NCBI RefSeq assembly: GCF_900184895.1
Contig: NZ_FXZK01000001.1
Span: 434,001-498,000 of the forward strand
From: Flavimaricola marinus
GTDB taxonomy: Bacteria > Pseudomonadota > Alphaproteobacteria > Rhodobacterales > Rhodobacteraceae
DNA: 64,000 nt
Reading direction: 5' to 3'
Part shown: positions 18,605 to 27,812 of the stretch, in pieces
Position numbering within the stretch: position 1 is the first letter of the stretch
Layout: every line of letters begins with the position of its first letter
Notes under the pieces: model-generated
The model's input: the letters and a program-made list of their open reading frames with translations, nothing else
The model's database searches: none
Told to the model about the DNA's origin: nothing
Translations under genes and position numbers: made by a program

Positions 18605-18820
18605 ATGAGTGACATTCGCGAAGGCGACACAGTGGAGTGGGATTGGGGGAACGGCACTGGCACCGGGACGGTGCAGTCGGTTTTTGCCCATGAAACCACC
18701 CGCAAGATCAAGGGGTCCGAGGTCACCCGCAAAGGCTCCAAGGACGACCCTGCCCTGTATATCAAACAGGATGACGGTGACGCGGTTCTGAAACTGGCGT
18801 CCGAGGTCGAGCGCAAATGA
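18605..18820 (+). CDS. DUF2945 / hypervirulence-associated TUDOR-domain protein
   Basis: A 71-residue protein matching the DUF2945 family: DTVEWDWGNGTGTGTV, then ITRKIKG-like HETTRKIKGSEVTR and DDPALYIKQDDGDAVLKLASEV. The fold is Tudor/SH3-like and the function is unknown. AAAGGTGA precedes the ATG at 18605. Its stop overlaps the topoisomerase IB start (ATGA), so the two are made together, which hints at a nucleic-acid-related task. Confidence 0.85.
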   Translation: MSDIREGDTVEWDWGNGTGTGTVQSVFAHETTRKIKGSEVTRKGSKDDPALYIKQDDGDAVLKLASEVERK

Positions 18821-19779
18821 CGCCCGGTCTGGTCTATGTCTCCGACACGGACCCCGGCATCTCGCGGCGCCGCTGCGGCCGCGGCTTCACCTATATCGCG
18901 CCCGACGGCACCACCATCGCCAGAGGGCCGGAGCGCAAGCGGATCGAGGCTCTCGCCGTTCCGCCCGCCTATGAAGGCGTGTGGATATGTCCGATCGAAA
19001 TCGGTCACATTCAGGCCACCGGCCGCGACGCCCGCAACAGAAAGCAATACCGGTATCACCCTGACTGGTCCGCCGCTCAGGCAGAGACCAAGTTCCAGCA
19101 TCTGCTCGAGTTCGGTGCCGCCCTCCCGGCGATACGCCGCCGTGTCGACAGGGATATCGCCTCGCCGCCCGGTGACGAGGAATTCGCCCTCGCCGCCGCC
19201 ATCATGCTGATCGACCGGACCTCGCTGCGGGTCGGCAATACCAGTTCCGCCCGCGAGAACGGCAGCTATGGCGCATTGACCCTGAAGCGGCGGCATCTGA
19301 GGCTGTCCAAGGACGGGATCAGGCTCAACTTTACCGCCAAGAGCGGCAAGAAGGTGCGCCAGAACATCACCGACCGCAAACTGCAGAAACTGCTGCACAA
19401 GGTCAGCGACCTGTCGGGCGCGACGCTCCTGTCCTGGACCGACGACGAAGGCGTCAGCCACTCCGTCTCCTCGCAGAAACTCAATGCCTATCTCTCCGAT
19501 GCCGCGGGCGACGCGGATATAACGGCGAAGTCATTCCGCACCTGGGCCGGAACGCTTGCGGCCTTTGAATGCGCGGAAAAGGGCGGGGCGAGCATCAGCG
19601 ACATGGCGCAATCCGCCGCCCAGCGCCTGCACAACACCCCGACCGTCGCGCGGAACAGCTATATTCACCCCGCCGTTATCGAACTGGCAGACGCGGAGAC
19701 CGTCATGATCAAACCCGAGAAGATCAGTGGCCTGCTTGCTGCCGAGCAACGTCTCATGGGGTATCTGGCGACCACCTAG
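18817..19779 (+). CDS. DNA topoisomerase IB (poxvirus-like)
   Basis: A 320-residue bacterial type IB topoisomerase that relaxes supercoils through a 3'-phosphotyrosyl intermediate. The active-site Tyr is Tyr282 (ARNSYIHP). Catalytic arginines appear at Arg138 (SLRVGN) and Arg241 (SFRTWAGT), with a lysine in the LKRRH block (about 156-160). An N-terminal DNA-clamp domain covers about residues 20-95. It overlaps DUF2945 by 4 bp. Confidence 0.93.
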   Translation: MTPGLVYVSDTDPGISRRRCGRGFTYIAPDGTTIARGPERKRIEALAVPPAYEGVWICPIEIGHIQATGRDARNRKQYRYHPDWSAAQAETKFQHLLEFGAALPAIRRRVDRDIASPPGDEEFALAAAIMLIDRTSLRVGNTSSARENGSYGALTLKRRHLRLSKDGIRLNFTAKSGKKVRQNITDRKLQKLLHKVSDLSGATLLSWTDDEGVSHSVSSQKLNAYLSDAAGDADITAKSFRTWAGTLAAFECAEKGGASISDMAQSAAQRLHNTPTVARNSYIHPAVIELADAETVMIKPEKISGLLAAEQRLMGYLATT

Positions 19780-20109
19780 CCGCCAACCGCCGCCGCGATG
19801 CTCCATCTTGGCGCGATCGATCCATTAGTCCTTCGTTCACCCGGTCGTCGAAATCGTCCCTCACAATGCGCGCAGCAACCCCGCAGAGCGTTGTAGCGGC
19901 ACGATATGCCTGCGCCTTGAATTTACGGGAGAAGCGATTGGATTGACCGTCGCTCCCGATCAATTGGCTTCCGGCCCCGCCCCCTTTCTAGAGCTTCATC
20001 ACCGGGCACGGACCCGCAGCCCGCAATGGCGCGAAGCGGCCTCGGGCGGGACTGGCCGGACAGAGGTTTTGCAGGTGATGCCGGTGCGGCGAACGTCGGT
20101 GCGGCTCGA
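19780..20109. other. gene-free spacer between topoisomerase IB and the metallophosphoesterase
   Basis: A 330-bp convergent spacer. A minus-strand frame of 69 codons (19754-19963) overlaps the topoisomerase end and lacks a ribosome site or recognisable domain, so I did not call it. No strong terminator hairpin with a T-run was found. Confidence 0.5.
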
Positions 20110-21708
20110 CTAGCTTGGCGGATCGAGGCGGGCCTGAAGCGCGTTGCGCGCCGAGCCTATTGCCAGTTCGGCCGCAAGCATACGGATGAGCGGTGCGATC
20201 AACCCCATCGCCGGGCGCGAGGCAGGCCGGTCTGCCGGCTCCGAGGCCGGGGGCTCCGACTTGGCGAAACGGGCGGCGAGCTGCGTGCAGAGGTCGCGCC
20301 GGTCGGGCGACAGCCCCGCGGCGGGCCCGCCTCCCGCCTCGCGCAGGCGATAGACGTCCACGAAGATCTCGCGCAAAGGCAGGTCGGACTGCAAAGGCTC
20401 GCTCTGTCCAAAAAGCCCGGGCAACATCGACAGTGGCACTTCGAGGAGCGGGCGCAGCCCCGGCGGCCAGTCGTCGTCCAGCCGGCGGTTCAGGACAATG
20501 GCGCGGAAATGGCGATCGAGAAAGGCCGGGTAGTCGGGTGCCTCCGCGACGGCACGGAGCAAATCGAGCTCATCGGCGGCGGTGCCGATGGCGGTGCGAA
20601 GCTCTACTCGGTAGCGCGGGGAGGCGCAATCCCAACCGGGGGCGTCGCCAAGCGGGCGATCATGCAGGTGCCAGCCACCGGCCCCGATCTCCAGCAGTTT
20701 CCAGCCCGCGGGCAAGGCGACGGTAGAGGGAACGGCGACATTGAGCAAAGCCCCGTCCGCGCCAACCCCCGGTCCCTCCGCCAGCGCATCCACATGCCAA
20801 TGACCGCTGAAATGCAGCCCGATGCCAGTGGCGGCAATGCGGGCGGTCACCTCCGGCTCCGGCATCCTGCGGCCCCGGCCGGCGGCCTGCGCCGCGGTCA
20901 TGGCATTGCCGAATATGTCGGCCACAGGGTAGTGTGAAAAGGTGACGAGCTGCTTGCCCGCCTGCCGTGCGCGGGTCGCCACGTCCCGCATCCAGGGCAG
21001 CAGGTGAGGCTTGTGCGCAAGGGTGGCGATCCAACCCTCCTTGCCGTGGTCAATGAAGCCGCCCTGCCCGTCCGGTCGGTATACATTGGCGTCGATGGAC
21101 AGCAGCCAGAGGTCCGGCACAGGCTCGACCAGATAGGACGCGTCGGGAACGCGGGCCACGGCGCCGGTCGGGCCGGTCATCGACACACAGCGATCCTCGG
21201 GCTCTGCGGAGCGGCCAAAGGGCGTCTCCCAGTGCAAGTCGCGGGGGTCCGGGCGATAGCCGAAAGCGGCTCCCTGATGCATCGCCTCCTCCAGCCCGAT
21301 CATGCGCATGTCGTGGAGATCGGCCGCGTCACCCTCTCTTGGCACGGAATAGAGCCGGCCTTCGGCATCGACGCAGCCCTTGCTCAGCGGCTTTCCATGA
21401 GTGCCCCATTGATCGTGATTGCCGGGGGTGAGGAAGAATCTCGTGCCAAAGCGGGCGGTGTGGGCGGCAAGACGCGCACGGGCGGCGGCCCAGTTGGCCG
21501 ACTGGCCATCGTCCGTCAGGTCGCCGACGATCAGGCAGATGTCCGCGCGGTCCGCTCCGATCTGTGCCAGCGCCCGGTCCAACGCCGCACCGCTCTCGTT
21601 GAAGACGCGAGTCGAGCGGCAACTGTCGCCGAGGCTTCGGACCACATCGCCACCCGGCCAGCGGGTGTCGTGCAGATGCGGATCGGCAAGGACCGCGATG
21701 CGGATCAT
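20110..21708 (-). CDS. calcineurin-like metallophosphoesterase
   Basis: A 532-residue protein with the full metallophosphoesterase signature: ADPHLHD (residues 7-13, DxH), GDLTDDG (GDxxDxG), GNHDQWG, TFSHYP and GHWHVD. Two metals are expected. The catalytic part covers roughly residues 1-330; the C-terminal 200 residues are unassigned. The ATG at 21708 (MIRIAVLADPH) is chosen because the fold begins there. The start overlaps the stop of the 108-residue gene by 4 bp. No signal peptide, so probably cytoplasmic. Substrate unknown. Confidence 0.87.
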   Translation of the reverse strand: MIRIAVLADPHLHDTRWPGGDVVRSLGDSCRSTRVFNESGAALDRALAQIGADRADICLIVGDLTDDGQSANWAAARARLAAHTARFGTRFFLTPGNHDQWGTHGKPLSKGCVDAEGRLYSVPREGDAADLHDMRMIGLEEAMHQGAAFGYRPDPRDLHWETPFGRSAEPEDRCVSMTGPTGAVARVPDASYLVEPVPDLWLLSIDANVYRPDGQGGFIDHGKEGWIATLAHKPHLLPWMRDVATRARQAGKQLVTFSHYPVADIFGNAMTAAQAAGRGRRMPEPEVTARIAATGIGLHFSGHWHVDALAEGPGVGADGALLNVAVPSTVALPAGWKLLEIGAGGWHLHDRPLGDAPGWDCASPRYRVELRTAIGTAADELDLLRAVAEAPDYPAFLDRHFRAIVLNRRLDDDWPPGLRPLLEVPLSMLPGLFGQSEPLQSDLPLREIFVDVYRLREAGGGPAAGLSPDRRDLCTQLAARFAKSEPPASEPADRPASRPAMGLIAPLIRMLAAELAIGSARNALQARLDPPS

Positions 21709-22031
21709 CGCAGTCCCTCCGGGGCCGGGACTTCGCCGCCGATGCGGTCGACAAGGCCGATCCGGTCGGAGGCGCTGCGACGAGCCTCCACCGGCAACGG
21801 TTTCGGCGCGGCGTGCCATTCGTCCTCGTGCAAGGCGCCGGACAGCGCCACAAATGCCACCGAGCCGCTGCGCCCGCCGCGCCAGTTGACGAGCCCGTTG
21901 CCCCGATCCCGCGAGTGGTAGCTGGCCCGCTCAATCAGGCTGATGTCGGGCCGGGCATGGCGCGGGGCGGTCTCGGGGTCTGCTCCGATCTCGGTATTTC
22001 TGGTCGTGGTGCCGGTCGCGCCGTCGGACAT
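21705..22031 (-). CDS. hypothetical protein (108 aa)
   Basis: An unrecognised 108-residue protein whose stop overlaps the metallophosphoesterase start (ATGA); AAAGGAAGA precedes its ATG. It has no signal peptide or membrane segment. The middle contains WRGGRSGSVAFVALSGALHEDEWHA. Coupling to the phosphoesterase suggests a functional partner, but nothing in the sequence names a function. Confidence 0.6.
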   Translation of the reverse strand: MSDGATGTTTRNTEIGADPETAPRHARPDISLIERASYHSRDRGNGLVNWRGGRSGSVAFVALSGALHEDEWHAAPKPLPVEARRSASDRIGLVDRIGGEVPAPEGLR

Positions 22032-22039
22032 GCAGTCTT

Positions 22040-22330
22040 CCTTTCATGCAGATTTGGGCTCGAAGCGTCGGCGTCCGCGGGGCAGAGGTCGATGCCGGTT
22101 GCGGCGTTGATCGCCCCGGCGAGCGCCGGAACGACCGCGAGCACCGGGCCGCCCTCCGCCAGCCCGTCCGGCGGCAAGGCGCTGACCCACCCCCCTCGGC
22201 CACAAGAAAGAGGCCCTCGACGCAGTCCCAAGCATTCATGTGACGTTCAGCATAACCGCCCGAGCGGCGGTCCGCCACATATGCCAGACCAGCGCCGGCA
22301 ACGCCGCGCCCGACACGCAGCCCGCGCCGT
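22040..22330 (-). pseudogene. inositol monophosphatase family C-terminal remnant, frameshifted
   Basis: Two overlapping minus-strand frames together read like the C-terminal third of an inositol-monophosphatase protein: GLAYVADRRSGGYAERHMNAWD-CVEGLFLVAEGG, then in the next frame WVSALPPDG and GGPVLAVVPALAGAINAATG. The join falls at a run of six G (plus-strand C 22190-22195); one extra G would restore the frame. The N-terminal two thirds, including the metal-binding DP(I/L)DGT motif, are absent. It is either a decayed gene or a sequencing slip in an already truncated copy. It sits under the promoter region of the amidase gene. Confidence 0.5.
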
Positions 22331-22473
22331 CGCGCTTGGCGCTTGGATGCCCGGCCGGCGGCGAGAGCGGGCAACGGCCCGGGGCGCAACTATGCACGGG
22401 GCCACAGAAAATCCCGTTGACTCGACGCGCCGCGCGCCTAAGCTCGGGGGGCATTCTGCGACGAAGGTGTGAG

Positions 22474-23907
22474 ATGGATAGCCATACAACTCAGGATGCG
22501 ACCGACCTGGCCGCTCTGATCGCGACGGGCGCGGCCTCGCCGCAGGAGCTTTTGCAAGAGGCGCTGGATCGGGTAGATGCCGTGAACGGCACACTCAATT
22601 GCGTCGTCCTCACACAAGAAGACGTGGCCCGTAGCGACATTGCAAAGGGCCTGCCGGACGGACCGTTCCGGGGCGTGCCGTTTCTCTTGAAAGACCTCGG
22701 TGCCGAGGCGAGGGACTTTCCGTCCCACAACGGCTCGGCGCTGCTGCGCGACACGCGGTATTCCTACGACAGCGAGATATTTCTGCGAATGCGCGCCACC
22801 GGCGTCGTGACCTTTGGGCGCACGACAGCGCCGGAAGGCGGCGTCGGGCCTGTCACGGAGGCTGCGGTCTACGGCGGCCCCACGCGCAACCCCTGGGATC
22901 CGGAGCGCACTCCGGGGGGGTCGTCGGGAGGCGCCGGTGCCGCCGTTGCGGCGGGTATCGTGCCGTTCGCACACGGCTCTGACGGTGGCGGATCGATCCG
23001 TATTCCGGCCTCGAACTGCGGCCTGTTCGGGTTCAAGGCCACGCGGGCGCGATTCCCGGATGGCCCTGCCGCGGGCGAGGGCTGGGCGGGCATGGCGACA
23101 GACGGGTTTCTGACCCGCTCTGTCCGCGACAATGCCACCATGATGGATGCCTGCGCCGGAGCGGACAAGGGCGCGCCTTATGCCGCCCCCGCCATGCCGG
23201 TGAGCTATAGCGAGGCCATCTCGCGCCCTCCGAAACGACTGCGCATCGGCCTGTGTGACACGACGTTCACAGGCAAGCCGATCCATGCGGATTGCGCCGC
23301 GGCGGTTAGGGAAACCGCCCTCCTGTTGGAAAGCCTCGGCCATGCGGTGGTGCCGATGGTCCCGCAGGCCGATCATTTGGGCATGATGCGGGCCTGGACC
23401 CGGATCGTGGCCTGCGGCACGGCGCTCGGGATCGACCACGCGCTCAAGGGCCGCCCGCTGCGGGACGGCGAAGTGCAGGGGGTTTCGCGGAGCGCCATCG
23501 ACTTTGCCCGCACGATCAGCGGAGCCGACTATCTGGACGCGGTGGGTGAGATACACGCCTATGGGCGGAAGATGGCGGCGGTGTTCGACGAGTGCGACAT
23601 CCTTCTGTCGTCCACCATGGCAGAGCCTCCCGCCGTGGTCGGCCGCTTTACCCACGACCGCGACGATTTCGAGAATTATCGCACCGGACCCGGCGGTGTG
23701 TTCGAATATTCGCCGTTCTGCGCGGCATTCAACGCCAGCGGTCAACCGGCGGCGTCCGTGCCGATGCATTGGTCTGCCGAGGGTTTGCCGATCGGCGTCC
23801 ACCTCGCCGCGGCCTTCGGGGACGACGCCACCCTGATCGCGCTCTGCGCAGAGCTCGAGCAGGCCAAACCCTGGGCGCATCGCTGGCCGCCTGTGTGCGC
23901 CAAATAA
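22474..23907 (+). CDS. amidase (amidase signature family)
   Basis: A 477-residue amidase signature hydrolase with the Ser-cisSer-Lys triad: Lys73 (PFLLKDLG), Ser150 in TPGGSSGG and nucleophile Ser174 in [10 protein letters not shown]. The length is normal for the family. The ATG at 22474 has GAAGG upstream; the longer reading starts in the pseudogene region. It is 52 bp before a PotA-type ATPase gene and runs the same way, so it may hydrolyse an amide taken up by that transporter. Specific substrate unknown. Confidence 0.92.
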   Translation: MDSHTTQDATDLAALIATGAASPQELLQEALDRVDAVNGTLNCVVLTQEDVARSDIAKGLPDGPFRGVPFLLKDLGAEARDFPSHNGSALLRDTRYSYDSEIFLRMRATGVVTFGRTTAPEGGVGPVTEAAVYGGPTRNPWDPERTPGGSSGGAGAAVAAGIVPFAHGSDGGGSIRIPASNCGLFGFKATRARFPDGPAAGEGWAGMATDGFLTRSVRDNATMMDACAGADKGAPYAAPAMPVSYSEAISRPPKRLRIGLCDTTFTGKPIHADCAAAVRETALLLESLGHAVVPMVPQADHLGMMRAWTRIVACGTALGIDHALKGRPLRDGEVQGVSRSAIDFARTISGADYLDAVGEIHAYGRKMAAVFDECDILLSSTMAEPPAVVGRFTHDRDDFENYRTGPGGVFEYSPFCAAFNASGQPAASVPMHWSAEGLPIGVHLAAAFGDDATLIALCAELEQAKPWAHRWPPVCAK

Positions 23908-23959
23908 CTTGCCCAATCAACGAATGCCCCGCACAATCGGGGTTCGGGGGAGAATTGAA

Positions 23960-25015
23960 GTGAGCATCAAGGTCGCTGTCGCCGCGCGGAATGTCGGCAA
24001 GATTTACGGTGCCGGCGCAGCTGCCGTGAACGCGCTTGGCGACGTCTCCATCGACATCCAGCAGGGCGAATTCTTCACCCTTCTGGGCCCGTCCGGATGC
24101 GGCAAGACGACGTTGCTGCGCTGCATTGCTGGGTTCGAGACGCCGACATCGGGAACGATCCTGCTATCGGGGCGCGACATCACTCACACGCCGCCCTCTG
24201 CGCGGCCGGTGAACACGGTGTTTCAGTCCTACGCGCTGTTTCCTCACCTGACCGTGGCCGACAACGTGGGCTTTGGTCTGAAAATGCAGGGCAAGTCGCG
24301 CAGCGAGGTCGCATCGACCGTCGCGCGGGTGCTGGACCTCGTCAAACTCGAAGCCTTTGCCGACAGACTACCGGCGCAGATGTCCGGCGGCCAACAGCAG
24401 CGCGTGGCGCTTGCGCGGGCGCTCGCCCCCGCACCCGAGGTTCTTCTGCTCGACGAGCCGCTCTCCGCGCTCGACCTGAAGCTCCGCAAGGAGATGCAGA
24501 GCGAACTCAAGCGCCTGCAGACCGAAACCGGGATCACCTTCGTGTTCGTCACCCACGATCAGGAAGAGGCGCTGACGATGTCCAACCGGATCGCGGTGAT
24601 GTCGGCCGGCGAGCTTCTGCAGGTCGGAACACCGCGAGACATCTACGACCGCCCGGTCAACCGCTTCGTCGCGGATTTCATCGGGGAAACGAATTTCCTC
24701 GTCGGCGAGGTGGACGGCACGGCCGTGCGGATTGCATCGGGGGAACGCCTGGACGTTCCCCTCAACGGTCAGACAGGGCGCGTCACCCTCGCCATCCGGC
24801 CCGAACAGATCAAGATCGGCACCGTGCCGGGTGGGCTAGCCGCCACGGTCACCGACGCGACCTATCTGGGCACCGACACCCATTATGCCCTCGCCTTGTC
24901 AGACGGCAGCGCCCTGGTCGCCCGCGTCCAGAGCCGGACCGGAGACGACTTCGCCGTAGGGGACACCGTCGGCGTGACCGTCGATGCGAGCGCGGTTCAG
25001 GTGCTCAAGGAATGA
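23960..25015 (+). CDS. polyamine-type ABC transporter ATP-binding protein (PotA-like)
   Basis: A 351-residue ABC ATPase. Walker [10 protein letters not shown] (43-51), signature [15 protein letters not shown], Walker [14 protein letters not shown] and a C-terminal TOBE domain (about 275-350). The start is GTG at 23960 with GGGGGAG upstream; no ATG fits. It shares ATGA with the first permease gene. With the two permeases and the PotD-like protein it forms a complete spermidine/putrescine-family importer; the true ligand is not determined. Confidence 0.93.
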   Translation: MSIKVAVAARNVGKIYGAGAAAVNALGDVSIDIQQGEFFTLLGPSGCGKTTLLRCIAGFETPTSGTILLSGRDITHTPPSARPVNTVFQSYALFPHLTVADNVGFGLKMQGKSRSEVASTVARVLDLVKLEAFADRLPAQMSGGQQQRVALARALAPAPEVLLLDEPLSALDLKLRKEMQSELKRLQTETGITFVFVTHDQEEALTMSNRIAVMSAGELLQVGTPRDIYDRPVNRFVADFIGETNFLVGEVDGTAVRIASGERLDVPLNGQTGRVTLAIRPEQIKIGTVPGGLAATVTDATYLGTDTHYALALSDGSALVARVQSRTGDDFAVGDTVGVTVDASAVQVLKE

Positions 25016-25923
25016 GCGGGCCTGCTGCATCCAAGCGCCCGCGCAGCAATGGCGCGACAGGCTGGCTCTTGTCCGCACCGGCGCTCATCCTGCTGGCGAT
25101 TGCCGCCACTGGCCCGTTGTTCATCGTGATCCTCTATTCCTTTCTCGAAAAGGGCGATTATTCCGGCGTGCGCTGGATATTGTCCGGCGATGCATGGTTC
25201 CGGGTCTTTTTCGAGAAGGACATCTTCGACGGAACGGTCAGCCTTGCCGATGCGAACCTCGCGATCATCTGGCGATCGGTCAAACTGTCGCTGGCGACGA
25301 CGATCATCACCTTTGGTCTGGGCCTGCCGACCGCGTGGTTCATCGCCACCAGGCCCGCCACGCAACGGGCGTTCTGGCTGTTCCTGATCACCATCCCGTT
25401 CTGGACGAACCTGCTGATCCGGACCTTCGCGATCATGGAGGTGATCCGCAATCAGGGACTGCTGAACACGTTTCTCCTCCATTACGGCGTGATCTCGGAG
25501 CCGATCCAGATCCTCTACACCGACACAGCGGTGCTGATCGGCATGGCCTATGTCTATCTGCCGTTGATGGTCCTGCCGCTCTTCGCGGCCATCGACCGGT
25601 TTGATTTCAAGCTGATCGAGGCGGGCTATGACCTTTACGCCACGCGGATCAAGGTCTTGCGGCGGGTCATTCTGCCGATCATCCGGCCGGGCATCGTCGC
25701 CGGATGCATCCTCGTCTTCATTCCCAGCCTCGGGGCCTATGTCACGCCGAGAGTGCTGGGCGGGGGCAAGAACATGATGATCGGCAACTTCATCGAACTG
25801 CAATTCGGCCAGGGACAGAACTGGCCGCTCGGTGCGGCGCTGTCGACGATGCTGCTCATCATCGTTCTGGGCTCACTGGTCGTCTACATGCGCGTCTCCG
25901 CTCGGGAGGAACCCCATGGCTAG
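25012..25923 (+). CDS. polyamine-type ABC transporter permease 1 (PotB-like)
   Basis: A 303-residue inner-membrane permease with about six helices and the EAA loop ([26 protein letters not shown], about 203-228) that docks to the ATPase. It overlaps the ATPase gene by 4 bp and the next permease gene by 8 bp. The N-terminal 17 residues are basic and cytoplasmic. Confidence 0.92.
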   Translation: MSGPAASKRPRSNGATGWLLSAPALILLAIAATGPLFIVILYSFLEKGDYSGVRWILSGDAWFRVFFEKDIFDGTVSLADANLAIIWRSVKLSLATTIITFGLGLPTAWFIATRPATQRAFWLFLITIPFWTNLLIRTFAIMEVIRNQGLLNTFLLHYGVISEPIQILYTDTAVLIGMAYVYLPLMVLPLFAAIDRFDFKLIEAGYDLYATRIKVLRRVILPIIRPGIVAGCILVFIPSLGAYVTPRVLGGGKNMMIGNFIELQFGQGQNWPLGAALSTMLLIIVLGSLVVYMRVSAREEPHG

Positions 25924-26722
25924 GCCCCGCGCATTCGACGTGACCACCCTGCCCGGCTTCACCTTCATTGCGATCGTGTCGTTCCTGCTGCTCTACGCGC
26001 CGATCGTCACGCTGGTGATCTACAGCTTCAACGCCGGCGACTCGGTGAACCTCTGGGGCGGGTTCTCGCTGAAATGGTATCATGTGGCGGCCGGAAACGA
26101 GGCCGTGCAGGGGGCCGCGATCCGGTCGTTCATCATCGCGACATGGGCCTCGGTCATCGCCACGACGGTCGCCACCATGGCCGCGCTTGGCACCACCCGG
26201 CGGGGCAAATACCGGGGCCAGTCGCTGATCTACATCATCATCAACCAGCCCTTGATGGTGCCGGAAATCGTGACGGCCGTGGCGCTCTTGATCTTCTTTT
26301 CCTCGGTCAAGATCGCGACGGGCTATACCGGGCTGGGCTACCTGATCCTTGCCCATTCCGCCTTCTGCGTGCCTTTTGCCTATCTGCCGATCAAGGCGCG
26401 GCTCGAGGGGATGGACATCAATATGGAGACCGCCGCAGCCGACCTGTACGCGACGCCGTGGAAAGCGTTTCGGCATGTCACCCTGCCGCTACTGGCGCCC
26501 GGCATCATCGCCGGTGCCATGCTCGCCTTCATCATTTCGCTCGACGACGTGATCATCACGGAGTTCGTGAAGTCCGCCGGGCAGGACACGCTGCCCACCT
26601 ATATGCTCGGCCAGTTGCGGCGTGCGCTGACGCCGGAGGTCAACGCCATCTCGACGGTGTTGCTGGCCCTGAGCATCGTTATACTCGCCTTGTTTTCAGT
26701 CGTAACCCGCAAGCGGGGCTGA
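25916..26722 (+). CDS. polyamine-type ABC transporter permease 2 (PotC-like)
   Basis: A 268-residue permease with the EAA-type loop (METAAADLYATPWKAFRHVTLPLLAPGI, about 171-197) and about six helices. GGGAGGA precedes the ATG at 25916, inside the end of the first permease gene, so the two are coupled. The C-terminal segment SIVILALFSVVTRKRG ends with a basic tail typical of the family. Confidence 0.92.
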   Translation: MARPRAFDVTTLPGFTFIAIVSFLLLYAPIVTLVIYSFNAGDSVNLWGGFSLKWYHVAAGNEAVQGAAIRSFIIATWASVIATTVATMAALGTTRRGKYRGQSLIYIIINQPLMVPEIVTAVALLIFFSSVKIATGYTGLGYLILAHSAFCVPFAYLPIKARLEGMDINMETAAADLYATPWKAFRHVTLPLLAPGIIAGAMLAFIISLDDVIITEFVKSAGQDTLPTYMLGQLRRALTPEVNAISTVLLALSIVILALFSVVTRKRG

Positions 26723-26751
26723 ACCCGCTTCATGTCCAACGGAGAGTCACC

Positions 26752-27777
26752 ATGAAGACCCTACTTCTTGCCACCAGCGCCCTGATGGGCACAGCCATCG
26801 CGGCACATGCCGAGGGCACTTTGAATCTCTACAACTGGGGCAACTACACCAGCCCCGAATTGATCGAGGCCTTCACCGCCGAGACAGGCATCGAAGTGAC
26901 GATCACCGACTATGACAGCAACACCACAGCCCTTGCCAAGATCGAGGCCGGCGGCTCGGGATTTGATCTGGTGGTGCCGACGGCGAACTACGTGCCGATC
27001 TATGTCGAAAAGGGGCTGCTGGCCGAGCTGGACCATTCGCGCCTCGAGAACTTCGGCAACATCGCCTCCGAATGGGTCGACGTCGCCTGGGATCCGGGCC
27101 GCATGTACACCGTGCCGTGGCAGTGGGGCACGACGGGCGTTGCCGTGAACACCGCCGTCTATGACGGTGACGTCAACACCTCGGACATCTTCCTGCGCCC
27201 GCCTGCCGAACTGGTCGGTCAGGTCAACGTCGTACCCGAGATGAGCGACGTCATGGCGCTCGCGATCTTCAATGTGGGCGGCGAGGCCTGCACCGACGAT
27301 CTCGACGTGCTGCGTCAGGTTCGCGATCTGCTTCAGGAGGCCAAGGGATCGTGGCTGTCGATGGATTACGGCACCACCGACAAGCTCTCTACCGGCGATT
27401 ATGCCGCCAGCGTCAACTGGAACGGTTCGACCATGCGGGCGCGGCTGAACAACCCCGACGTGGTCTACGGCTACCCCGTCGAAGGCTATCCGCTGTGGAT
27501 GGACTCGGTCGGGCTCCTGTCGGACGCCACGAACGTCGACGAAGCCTATGCCTTCCTCGATTTCATCATGAGGCCCGAGAGCGCGGCCATGATCTCGGAA
27601 TTCGCGCGCTACGCCAACGGGATCACCGGTTCGGAGGAATTCATGCCCGAAGACATGCTGACGGCGCCCGAGATCATCGTTCCGGCAGAGTTCGTGGCAG
27701 CGGGGCGCTTCCTGCCGACATGCCCGCCCAGCACGACCGAGCTTTACACCTCGATCTGGACCGATCTGGTGAAATAA
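26752..27777 (+). CDS. polyamine-type ABC transporter substrate-binding protein (PotD-like)
   Basis: A 341-residue periplasmic protein with signal peptide MKTLLLATSALMGTAIAAHA. The mature start GTLNLYNWGNYTSPELIEAF is a hallmark of PotD/PotF relatives. Later segments GSGFDLVVPTANYVPIY and VPWQWGTTGVAVN also fit. It is the last gene of the amidase-transporter run. Ligand not assignable. Confidence 0.92.
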   Translation: MKTLLLATSALMGTAIAAHAEGTLNLYNWGNYTSPELIEAFTAETGIEVTITDYDSNTTALAKIEAGGSGFDLVVPTANYVPIYVEKGLLAELDHSRLENFGNIASEWVDVAWDPGRMYTVPWQWGTTGVAVNTAVYDGDVNTSDIFLRPPAELVGQVNVVPEMSDVMALAIFNVGGEACTDDLDVLRQVRDLLQEAKGSWLSMDYGTTDKLSTGDYAASVNWNGSTMRARLNNPDVVYGYPVEGYPLWMDSVGLLSDATNVDEAYAFLDFIMRPESAAMISEFARYANGITGSEEFMPEDMLTAPEIIVPAEFVAAGRFLPTCPPSTTELYTSIWTDLVK

Positions 27778-27785
27778 GGACAGTC

Positions 27786-27808
27786 CGGCGGGGCTCCGCG
27801 CCCCGCCG
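27786..27808. terminator. GC-rich hairpin between convergent potD-like and RND genes
   Basis: CGGCGGGG and CCCCGCCG pair as an 8-bp stem around a 7-nt loop, in the 35 bp between the stops of two convergent genes. There is no T-run on either side, so it may act as a transcript end-stabiliser or a weak bidirectional terminator. Confidence 0.5.
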
Positions 27809-27812
27809 ACAC

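Noticed and set aside
19754-19963. 69-codon minus-strand frame after topoisomerase IB
   Set aside because: It overlaps the topoisomerase 3' end, has no ribosome site or domain, and its third codon positions are not GC-biased as in the neighbouring genes.
21082-21087. GTATAC core inside the metallophosphoesterase gene as another GntR operator
   Set aside because: Only the six-base core matches; the CTA/CAG flanks of the three real sites are missing and it lies inside a coding region.
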